Positions 28,310 to 37,200 of a DNA stretch of 64,000 nt are shown here, piece after piece. The stretch is from positions 2,453,001-2,517,000 of the forward strand of contig NZ_CP076457.1 of assembly GCF_018866325.1 (NCBI RefSeq). The letters run 5' to 3'. The translations under genes and the position numbers were made by a program. Source of the stretch: Streptomyces sp. YPW6 (GTDB taxonomy: Bacteria > Actinomycetota > Actinomycetes > Streptomycetales > Streptomycetaceae). Each line of letters starts with the position of its first letter. Positions within the stretch are counted from its first letter, which is position 1. The notes under the pieces are model-generated. The model ran no database searches. It was given only the letters and a program-made list of their open reading frames with translations, and was not told where the DNA came from.

Positions 28310-29317
28310 TCAGTCGTCCAGCAGGCCCGATGTCGCGACCAGGTAGCCGAGTTGGGCCCGGCTGTTGCTGCCGAGCTGCTCGGAGACCTTGCGCATGTGC
28401 TCGGCGACGCTGCGGCGGCTCATGCCGATCCGGCGGGCGATGGCGGCGTCCGTCTCACCGTTGACGACGGCCTGGAGGATCGCGCGCTGGAGGCCGGAGG
28501 TGACGACGGGGGTGCGCAGCGGCGCCCGTTCGGGGCGTACGGGTACGGCGCGGGACCACGCCTCGTCGAAGTGCCGGACCAGGAAGCGGACCAGCGACGG
28601 GTGCCGGACGCGCAGCGCGGTGTGCGGTTCGTCGGAGAACGGGATGAAGGCGAGGTCCCGGTCGAAGACGATGAACCGGTCCACGACCTGGGGCAGCGTC
28701 CTGATCTCGGCCCCCTCGGCGGTGACCTGCTCGATGTAGGCGAGCGTGGTGCGGTCGGAGCGGACGGTGTGCTGGTAGAGGGTGCGCTGCCGGATGCCGC
28801 GCCGCAGGTTGTTCAGGTCGCGCGGCAACGACTCCGCCAGGACGTGGGCGGGGCGCCCGCCGCCGGGGTGGGCGGTGCGGACCTCGGCGCGGCAGCCGCT
28901 GACCCCGGCGTCCAGGGCCTTGCTGATGACGGCCCTGCCGGAGAGCCGGGTGAGGGCGGGGCGTTCGGGGCGGTGGACCTCGGCGTAGAGGCCCTCGAAG
29001 GCGGCGAGGGTGGCGCGCGCGGAGCGCAGGGTGCGGCGCTGCTCGACGATCGCCTCCTCGATCGGGGCGAGCGCGGCGAACGAGGCGGTCTCCGGCGGTA
29101 CGGGGACGAGGTGGCCGGGTGCGTCCTGTCCGGCGACCAGCAGATGGAGGGCGAGCAGGCAGGGGGGTGCGGCGGCGACCGGGATGCTGCCCTGGGTCAG
29201 CGCACGGCGATAGGTCGCGAGCGCCGCCTCGCAGGGTTGTTCCGGTATCGGCCGGTCCGAGGGTGATTCACGGCAATCACATAGCGGTGAGGGGGAATGA
29301 TCGTCCTTCACAAGCAT
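28310..29317 (-). CDS. LuxR-family transcriptional regulator (orphan)
   Basis: This 335-residue regulator has a C-terminal LuxR HTH (LQRAILQAVVNGETDAAIARRIGMSRRSVAEHMRKV) at about residues 265-325. The long N-terminal part has no receiver signature and no P-loop, so it is not a response regulator or a LAL. It resembles Streptomyces orphan LuxR proteins with a PLD-like or undefined sensor region (RTLYQHTVRSDRTTLAYIEQ). ATG 29317 follows AAAGG. It diverges from the MFS exporter gene and is at the edge of the PKS-NRPS locus, so it is the likely pathway regulator. The ligand is unknown. Confidence 0.82.
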   Translation of the reverse strand: MLVKDDHSPSPLCDCRESPSDRPIPEQPCEAALATYRRALTQGSIPVAAAPPCLLALHLLVAGQDAPGHLVPVPPETASFAALAPIEEAIVEQRRTLRSARATLAAFEGLYAEVHRPERPALTRLSGRAVISKALDAGVSGCRAEVRTAHPGGGRPAHVLAESLPRDLNNLRRGIRQRTLYQHTVRSDRTTLAYIEQVTAEGAEIRTLPQVVDRFIVFDRDLAFIPFSDEPHTALRVRHPSLVRFLVRHFDEAWSRAVPVRPERAPLRTPVVTSGLQRAILQAVVNGETDAAIARRIGMSRRSVAEHMRKVSEQLGSNSRAQLGYLVATSGLLDD

Positions 29318-29381
29318 GCAGATTACCTTTGTGCAATCGGGAGTCTCCCGCCCGGCTCCCGCGCTCGACGAGTATGAGCGG

Positions 29382-30824
29382 GTGACATCTGGAATCGGGA
29401 GTGCGGACGGACCGACGGCGGACGAGCCGGGCGGCGGAACTCGAAAGACCCGGGACACCGCGGTCGCGGAGCGCCGTTTTCGATTCCTGGTGGCCGGATA
29501 CGGGGTGTCTTCCTACGGCACTTTCCTGAATATGGTCGCGCTCAATCTCTTCGTCTACGAGACGACGGGCCGGGCGTTGGCCATGGGGCTGTTCATGGCG
29601 GTGCGACTGGCCTCCGGGTTCGTCGCCGGTCTGGTCGCCGGCGGACTGCTCGCCCGTTTCAGCGCGAAAAGCATCATGCTGTGGGCGAATGTCGCCCAGG
29701 GCGCTGTGATGCTGGTGCTCATCCTGACGCCGGAGTCCCTGGTGACCGGGGCGTTGACGGCCGTCTCGGTGGTGATCGGGGCGTGCGGGACGCTGTTCAT
29801 GGTCGCGTTGCGCAGCTCGATCCCGGAGATGGTCGGGGAGGACCGCAGGGGATGGGCCAACTCGCTCTCGATCACCGGGCGTTCGCTGGCCATGGTGGCG
29901 GGGTTCGCCTCGGCCGGCGTGGTGGTGTCCCTCGTGGGGTACACCGCCGCCTTCCTGCTCGACATGGCGACGTTCGTGATCTGCGCGGTGACGGTGGCCC
30001 TGCTGCCGATCGCGGGCGGCAGGGGGGCGGAGGGCGCGGCCGGGTCCGGCGCCTCCGCTGCCACGGAGAGCGGGAAGTCCGGGAAGTCCGAGAAGGGCGG
30101 GCCGCGGTGGCGGCCGGTCGCCTTCCTGGCGCTCGCCGCCGCTCCCGGTCTCGGCCTGATGGTGGCCCTGCGCGGGGTCGACGCGTTCGGCTCCTCGTCC
30201 CACAACGCGGCGCTGCCGGTCTACTCGACCTCGCTGGACGCAGCAAACCCGGCGGTGTTCGTCAGCGCGTTCTGGTGTGTGTGGGCGCTCGGCAACATCG
30301 GTGCCCAGCAGGTGATCCAGCGGTACACCCGGCGCACCGGGCGGACCGTGGGCGCGCTCGGATTCGGCTACGGCACGGTGGTGATGTCGGCGGCGTTCAT
30401 CGCGGCGTTCGCCGGGTTCCCGCTGGCGGTGACGGCGGTGATCGCGCTGATCGCGGGGGCCGCGGACGGTCTCACCGAGGTCGCCTACACCTCGCACCTC
30501 CAAACACTTCCGGCCACGTTGCGCGGTCACGCCTTCGGTCTTTCGGCCACTTTCGAGAACCTCGGTTTCGGGGTCGGCATGATCCTGGTGGCGGCGGCCC
30601 TCGACCGGTTCTCCCCGCCGGCCGTGGTGGGCTGGTCCCACGGCGCCGCCATCGTCGTCGCCGTGGTGTTCCTGCTGCGGGTGGCGGCGCTGCGACGGGC
30701 GGAGCCCGCGGGTCCGATGGGGCGTGCGGGCGGGGCGGAGCGAGCGGGGCTGCGAAAGGAAGAAGCCGTTGAGGGACGACCGGATCGCGGTGATCGGGAC
30801 GGCGCTGAGGTTTCCCGGGGCTGA
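29382..30824 (+). CDS. MFS exporter
   Basis: This is a 480-residue major facilitator transporter (MFS_3/DHA3-like) with about 12 helices. Early segments are FLVAGYGVSSYGTFLNMVALNLFVYETTG and GLFMAVRLASGFVAGLVAGGLLARF. A charged Gly/Ser/Lys linker (GKSGKSEKGGPR) separates the halves, then LRGVDAFGSSSHNAALPVY and later helices follow. GTG 29382 is chosen; ATG 29316 would overlap the start of the divergent LuxR gene and leave no promoter. The end overlaps the PKS gene by 56 bp. It probably exports the PKS-NRPS product. Confidence 0.85.
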   Translation: MTSGIGSADGPTADEPGGGTRKTRDTAVAERRFRFLVAGYGVSSYGTFLNMVALNLFVYETTGRALAMGLFMAVRLASGFVAGLVAGGLLARFSAKSIMLWANVAQGAVMLVLILTPESLVTGALTAVSVVIGACGTLFMVALRSSIPEMVGEDRRGWANSLSITGRSLAMVAGFASAGVVVSLVGYTAAFLLDMATFVICAVTVALLPIAGGRGAEGAAGSGASAATESGKSGKSEKGGPRWRPVAFLALAAAPGLGLMVALRGVDAFGSSSHNAALPVYSTSLDAANPAVFVSAFWCVWALGNIGAQQVIQRYTRRTGRTVGALGFGYGTVVMSAAFIAAFAGFPLAVTAVIALIAGAADGLTEVAYTSHLQTLPATLRGHAFGLSATFENLGFGVGMILVAAALDRFSPPAVVGWSHGAAIVVAVVFLLRVAALRRAEPAGPMGRAGGAERAGLRKEEAVEGRPDRGDRDGAEVSRG

Positions 30825-33800
30825 CACGCCCGACGCGTACTGGCGCGACATCCGGGCGGGCACGAGCCGTGTACGCCGTTTCACCCGGGCCGAGTTCGCC
30901 GCGGCGGGGGTCCCGGCGGCGGAGTACGGCCGCCCGGGGTTCAGCGGGGCGAGCGCGCCCCTGGCGGATGTGGACGGTTTCGACGCCGGGTTCTTCGGGA
31001 TGAGCGGGCGGGAGGCGGAGCTCACCGATCCGCAGCAGCGGCTGTTCCTGGAGTGCTGCTTCCACGCGCTGGAGGACGGGGGGTACGCGGGCGGCGAGAG
31101 CCTGTACGCGCCTGACGACCATCCGTCCGCGCGTGACGGGAGCGGTCGTACGGGCGGCGGGAGCGGTCCCTCGGGTCGTGACGCGGGCGGCGAGAGCCTG
31201 TACGCGCACGGCGACAGCGGACACGCGGGCGGCGCGGACCGTTGCGCGGGCGGTGAGGCTCCGGACGCACGGGACGGGCACGGTCACCCGGGCGGGAGGT
31301 ACCCGGACGCACGGGGCTCGCGCGGTTCCGTGCGGATCGGGGTGTACGGCAGTTCCGGCTACCGCCTCTACTCGCTGCACAGCTATCTGGCCCACCACCT
31401 GGCGGCGGAGGCCGCCTCGGGCGACTGGATGACCGCCAAGCAGGTCCAGGTCGGCAACTACACCGACTTCACCGCCACCCGGGCCGCCTTCCGGCTCGGG
31501 CTGACCGGGCCCGCGCTCACCGTGTCCACGGCCTGCTCCAGCGCCCTGGTCTCGGTGCATCTGGCCTGCCAGGCGCTGCGCGCCGGGGACGCGGACCTGA
31601 TGCTGGTGGGCTCCGCCGCCCTGCATCTGCCGCAGGTCAGCGGGCAGGTCCCGGTGAAGGGCTCCACGCTCTCCCCCACCGGCACGGTCCGGGCGTTCGA
31701 CGCGGACGCGGACGGCACGGTCGGCGGGAACGGGGCCGCCGCCGTCCTCCTGAAGCCACTGGAACGGGCGCTGGCCGACGGCGACACCGTGCACGCGGTG
31801 ATCCTCGGTTCGGCGGTCACCAACGACGGCGCGGACAAGCGCGGGTTCGCCGCCCCCGGGGTCGCCGGGCAGCGGGACGCGGTGCTCGGGGCGCTGCGCG
31901 CGGCGGGCGTGGACGCGGCGTCGATCGGCTATGTGGAGGCGCACGGTACGGGCACGCTGAAGGGCGACCCGATCGAATTCGCCGCCCTGACCGAGGCGTT
32001 CCGCGCGCACACGGACCGGACCGGGTTCTGCGCGCTCGGCTCGACGAAGCCGGCCATCGGCCATCTGGACAGTGCGGCGGGACTGGCGGGGCTGATCAAG
32101 GCCGTCGAGGTGCTGCGGCACGGCATCGTCCCGCCGCTGGTGAACCTCGCCCGGCCCAACCCGGCGCTGGCGGTGGCCGACAGCCCGTTCCTGCTGCCGG
32201 TACGGGAGCGGGGCTGGCCGCTGGCGGGGGTGCGGCGAGCCGGTGTGCACTCCATCGGGATGGGCGGTACGAACGCTCATGTGATCCTGGAACAGGCGCC
32301 GGAGACCGCGCCCCCGCGCCCCGCGCAGCCGACGGCTCCCGTGCCCGCGCTGCTGCCGCTGTCGGCCGCCGACGGGCCCGCGCTGCGGGCGTACGCCACG
32401 GCCCTGCGGGACCACTTGGCGGGCGGCGCGCGCCCCGCCCCCGCCGATCTGCTGACCACCACCGCGCTCGGGCGGCGGCTCCTGCCGCACCGGCTGGTGG
32501 TCACGGCCGCGGACCCGGTCGCCGGGCTGGAGGCGTTCCTGTCCGGAGCTCCGGCGGGCGACGCGTACACGACCGGGGTCGCGGACGCCGTAAAGGATCC
32601 TGCGCCGGTGTTCCTGTTCAGCGGGCAGGGCGGCGGCCACCCGGGCATGGGCGCCGCACTCGCCGCGCGCTTCCCGGTGGTGGCCGAGGCGCTGGAGTCC
32701 TGCGCCCGGGTGTACGCGGAGGAGACCGGCCGGGACGACTTCCTCGGCCGGATCGTCGGCGGGCGGGGGCCCGCACGGTGGGACACCGCCTTCGCCCAGC
32801 CCGCCCTGTTCGCCCTGCAGATCGCCCAGGCCCGGCTCTGGGAACGGCTCGGGATCACCCCCGCCCGGGTCGCCGGGCACAGCGTCGGCGCGTACGCGGC
32901 GCTCTGCGTCGCCGGGGCGCTGGACACCGAGGACGCGATGCGGCTCGTCTGCGGGCGCGGGCGGCTGATGCGGGAGAGGTCCGCGCCGGGCGCGATGGTC
33001 TCCGCCTTCGTCCCCCGGGCCCGGGTGCGGGAGCTGCTGGCCGCCGTCCCCGGTCTTGAGCTCGCCGTCGTCAACGGGGCCACGCACCACGTGCTGGGCG
33101 GCCCTCCGGAGGCGGTGGACGCGGTACGGGCGCTGCTGGCGGCGCGAGGTGAGCCGTACGAGGTGCTGGCCGTGGACCGGGCGTTCCACACCGCGCTGCT
33201 CGATCCGGCGCTGGAGGAGTTCCGCGTCCTGGCCGACAAGACGGAACCACGCCCGCTGCACACGGAGTTCGTCGACGGGATCGACGGCACGGTCCGCCCC
33301 GCCGGCTGGCGCCCGGACGCCGCGTACCTGGTCGCGCAGGCCCGTCGTACGGCCGATTTCGCCGCGGTGCTGGACGCGTTGGCCCCCTCGCCCCTGCTGG
33401 TGGAGCTGGGCCCGTCCGCCGTGCTGACGGGGCTGGTGCGCCGGGCGCTGCCGGACGCGGTCTGCGTACCGACCCGGGACTGGGAGCGGGCGGTGGCCGT
33501 GCTGCACTGCTCCGGGGCCGCGGTGGACTGGGCCGCGCTGCTCGACGGCTGCGGCGGCCGGCGCGTCCGGCTGCCCACGTACCCCTTCCAGCGGCGGTCC
33601 CACTGGCGGGGTCCCGCACCGTACGCCCACCCATCGCCACGCTCCACGGAGGACCGCATGACCGAACAGGCCGTACTGGACAGGGTGCTGGAGCTGACCG
33701 AGCGCCATCTCGGCCATCGGCCCGGCGAGGTCTCGGCCGACCGCACCTTCGTCGGACTCGGCGCGGACTCGCTCCAGCTCATCGGGATGGTGCGGCAGTT

Positions 33801-34215
33801 GGAGGCCGAGTTCGGCACGGAGATCGGCATGCGGGAGATCCTGGAGGAGGCGGGAACGCCTCGGCTGACGGCGGCGCTGATAGCCGGGCGGAGACCCTCC
33901 TCGGCGGCGCCCCGGCCCCAGGCTGACGCCGACTTCGCGGCATCACGGGGCGCCGCCCTCGCAGGCCCGGCGGACGCCGCCCTCGCGACTCCGGCAGACT
34001 CCACCCTCGCGGCTCCGGTGGCAGCCGACGCGACCCCGGCGGTGGCGCAGGTGACGCCGGTGGCCGACGAGCCCGGGTACGCCACCCGGGCCGAGGTCGC
34101 CGCCCTGTCCGAGCAGATACGTCAACTGGCCGAGACCCAGGCGGCGATGGTCACCCAGCTCTCCGAGGCCGTCGCCCTGCTCACCGCCCGCACCACCGGG
34201 ACGGACGCGCGATGA
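30769..34215 (+). CDS. Type I PKS module: KS-AT-ACP
   Basis: This is a 1148-residue single extension module. The ketosynthase has Cys256 in STACSSALVS, His392 in EAHGTGTLKGDP and His432 in AIGHLDSAAG. The acyltransferase has Ser705 in GHSVGAYAALCV and an RAFH motif (malonyl-type pattern). The ACP has Ser1001 in GLGADSLQLIG. No KR, DH or ER is present, so the product stays a beta-keto thioester, which suits the following aminotransferase. Residues about 104-185 of the KS are a Gly-rich insertion repeating GGESLYA. The C-terminus is a coiled helix suited for docking. TTG 30769 has GGAAG upstream; GTG 30724 in frame is less likely. The stop overlaps the next ATG (ATGA). No loading domain is present, so the starter comes from elsewhere. 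Confidence 0.92.
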   Translation: MRDDRIAVIGTALRFPGADTPDAYWRDIRAGTSRVRRFTRAEFAAAGVPAAEYGRPGFSGASAPLADVDGFDAGFFGMSGREAELTDPQQRLFLECCFHALEDGGYAGGESLYAPDDHPSARDGSGRTGGGSGPSGRDAGGESLYAHGDSGHAGGADRCAGGEAPDARDGHGHPGGRYPDARGSRGSVRIGVYGSSGYRLYSLHSYLAHHLAAEAASGDWMTAKQVQVGNYTDFTATRAAFRLGLTGPALTVSTACSSALVSVHLACQALRAGDADLMLVGSAALHLPQVSGQVPVKGSTLSPTGTVRAFDADADGTVGGNGAAAVLLKPLERALADGDTVHAVILGSAVTNDGADKRGFAAPGVAGQRDAVLGALRAAGVDAASIGYVEAHGTGTLKGDPIEFAALTEAFRAHTDRTGFCALGSTKPAIGHLDSAAGLAGLIKAVEVLRHGIVPPLVNLARPNPALAVADSPFLLPVRERGWPLAGVRRAGVHSIGMGGTNAHVILEQAPETAPPRPAQPTAPVPALLPLSAADGPALRAYATALRDHLAGGARPAPADLLTTTALGRRLLPHRLVVTAADPVAGLEAFLSGAPAGDAYTTGVADAVKDPAPVFLFSGQGGGHPGMGAALAARFPVVAEALESCARVYAEETGRDDFLGRIVGGRGPARWDTAFAQPALFALQIAQARLWERLGITPARVAGHSVGAYAALCVAGALDTEDAMRLVCGRGRLMRERSAPGAMVSAFVPRARVRELLAAVPGLELAVVNGATHHVLGGPPEAVDAVRALLAARGEPYEVLAVDRAFHTALLDPALEEFRVLADKTEPRPLHTEFVDGIDGTVRPAGWRPDAAYLVAQARRTADFAAVLDALAPSPLLVELGPSAVLTGLVRRALPDAVCVPTRDWERAVAVLHCSGAAVDWAALLDGCGGRRVRLPTYPFQRRSHWRGPAPYAHPSPRSTEDRMTEQAVLDRVLELTERHLGHRPGEVSADRTFVGLGADSLQLIGMVRQLEAEFGTEIGMREILEEAGTPRLTAALIAGRRPSSAAPRPQADADFAASRGAALAGPADAALATPADSTLAAPVAADATPAVAQVTPVADEPGYATRAEVAALSEQIRQLAETQAAMVTQLSEAVALLTARTTGTDAR

Positions 34216-37200
34216 GCGCGGGGATACCCGCACCCGCCGACGCCGCGGCAGGGGCCGCCGAGGCCGTGGCACGGGCGGCGGAGCTTTCACGGGAGCTCAC
34301 CGACCGGCTCGCGGCGGCCCGCGCACAGGCCGAGGCACAGGCCCCGGCGGAGGTCCCGGCGGAGGTCCCGGCGCAACCCTCTGCGGAGGTGAGGGCGCAG
34401 CCCGCGACGCAGGCCACGGCACACCCCCCGGCGCAGCCCTCTTCGGAGGTGAGGGTGCAGCCCGCGGCGCAGGCCCCGGCGGAGGAGCCGCGGCCCGCGC
34501 GCGGGAGTGCGCACGGCCCGCGGCTCGTCGTGGACGCGGCGGGCGGGATGGCCGGTGCGGGGGCAGACGCGGCCCAGCGGGCCCACACCGCGTCGCTGAT
34601 CCGGCGGTTCACCGAACGCACCCGCACCTCCAAGGAGCTGGCCCAGCGGCACCGTTCGGTGCTGGCCGACAGCCGGGCCGTGGTGGGTTTCCGGGACGCC
34701 ACCAAGGAGATGCTGTATCCGGTCGCGGCCCGCTCGGCGCACGGCTCCCGCCTGGTCGACGTGGACGGCAACGCGTACACCGACATCACCATGGGCTTCG
34801 GCGCCCTGCTGCTGGGCCACGAGGCGGAGCCGGTCACCGAGGCCGTGCGCCGCCACCTCTCCGACGGACTGCGCTTCGGCCCCCGCTCCCCCGACACCGG
34901 GGAGGCCGCGGCCCTGCTGGCCTCGCTGACCGGCATGGAACGGGTCGCCTTCGCCTCGTCCGGTACGGAGGCGAACTCGGCGGCGATCCGGCTGGCCCGT
35001 GCCGCGACCGGGCGCGACAAGGTCGTGATGTTCCGGGGCTCGTACCACGGGCACATCGACTCCGTCCTCGGCCGCCCCGGCGGCCCGGGGCGGCACGCGG
35101 TCCCCGTCTCCCGGGGCATCCCGGACAGTGCGGTGGCGGAGCTGATCGTGCTGGAGTACGGGGAGCAGGAGTCCCTGGAGACGATCGACTCGCTCGGGGA
35201 CACGATCGCGGCCGTGCTCGTCGAGCCCGTGCAGTGCCGCAACCCGGGCCTGCGGCCGGTGGAGTTCGTACGGTCGCTGCGCGAACTCACCGCACGCCGG
35301 GGCATCGTGCTGCTCTTCGACGAGATGCTGACCGGCCTGCGGCCCCACCAGCGCGGCGCACAGGACCACTTCGGGGTGGTGCCGGACCTCGCCACGTACG
35401 GCAAGGCGCTCGGCGGCGGCTTCCCGGTCGGCGCGGTGGCCGGGCGGGCGGATCTGCTCGACGGGGTGGACGGCGGGTTCTGGCGGTACGGGGAGCCCGG
35501 CGGGCCCGCGCGCGAGACCACGTTCATCGGCGGTACGTACATGCAGCACCCGCTGTCCATGGCGGCGGCCCGTGCCGTGCTCACCCACCTCACCGAGCGG
35601 GGCCCCGGGCTCCAGAGCGCACTGAACGCCCGCACCCAGTGGCTCGCCGACCGGCTCAACGCCTTCTTCCGCGACGAGGAATTCCCGCTGGAGCTGGCCC
35701 ACTTCGGCTCGATGTTCCGGTTCCGGCACCGTGCCGACCTGGAGTTGCTCTACCACCACCTCCAACTGCGCGGCGTGTACGTGTGGGAGTGGCGCAGCTT
35801 CTACCTCTCGACCGCCCACACGGAGGAGGACGTGAACCGGGTCGCGGAGGCGGTGGAGGGGTCGCTGCGCGAGCTCCGCGACGGCGGGTTCTTCCCCCGG
35901 TCGGCGCCCCGCCCGGCTGCGGCCGTGCGGCCGGGAGATGTGCCGCGCCCCGCGCCCGACTTCGGCGTCTACTTCTTCGGTGACTACCCGGAGACCGCGG
36001 CAGCCGCCGGGGCCGACGGCGCGGCGGATGCCGGCAAGGCCCCCGGCACCAGCCCGGCGAGCAGCACCGGCACCGCGACCGGCACCGGGTCCGGGCGGGC
36101 CCGTACTCCGGAGGCGTACGACGCGCTCTTCGAGACCGTGCGCTTCGCCGACGAACGCGGCTTCTCCTCCGTCTGGCTGCCCGAGCGGCACTTCGACTCC
36201 TTCGGCGGGCTCTTCCCGAACCCCTCCGTGCTCGCCTCCGCCGTCGCCCGGGAGACCGAGCGTGTACGGATCAACGCGGGCTCGGTGGTCCTGCCGCTGC
36301 ACGATCCGGTGCGGGTGGCCGAGGAGTGGTCGGTGGTCGACAACCTCTCGGGCGGCCGGGTCGGCATCGGCTGCGCCACCGGCTGGCATGCCCGGGACTT
36401 CGCCCTGCACCCGGACCGGTTCGCGGACCGGCGGCGGATCGCCTTCGACCACCTGGACGAGGTGCGGCGGCTGTGGCGCGGGGAGGCGGTGCGGCGGCGC
36501 ACGGGCGAGGGAGCGGAGGCGGAGATCCGGATCCGGCCGCGCCCGGTGCAGGAGGAGCCGCCGTTCTTCCTGGCGACCTCGGGGCAGCGGGCCTCGTACG
36601 AGGAGGCGGCCCGGCGCGGTCTCGGGGTCGTCACCAACCTGATGAGCCAGTCCGTGGAGGAACTGGCCGCCAACATCGCGCACTACCGGCGCACGCGGGC
36701 GGCATGCGGGCTCGACCCGGACGCCGGGCGGGTGACGGTGCTGGTGCACACCTACCTGGGCGACGACCACGCCACCGCGCGGGCGGAGGCGCTGGAACCG
36801 ATGGTGCGCTACCTGCGCTCCTCGCTGCTGATGCGCTCGGCGGCGACGGCGGCCGGGCAGCGGCGCGAGGACGTGGCGGCGGCGGACGAGGCGGACCTGG
36901 ACTACCTGTTCCGCCGGGCCTACGACCGCTACTGCGACCGGCGGGCCCTGATCGGTACGCCGGACAGCGTCGCCCCGTTCGTCGCCGCGCTGCACGCGGC
37001 CGGGGTGGACGAGATCGCCGCGCTGGTCGACTTCGGGCTGGACCGGGAGCGGCTGCGGTCGGGGCTCGACCGGCTGGACGTGCTGCGCCGCCGCACGCGG
37101 GAGCGGCTCGGCCGAGCGCAGGACGACCGGGCCCAGGACGACCGGGCCCAGGACAACCGAGCGCAGGACACCCCGGTCTCCCGAGCCCCCCAGGACGACC

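Noticed and set aside
29316..29381. ATG 29316 as the exporter start
   Set aside because: It would overlap the divergent LuxR start and leave no promoter. Residues before GTG 29382 do not look like an MFS N-terminus.
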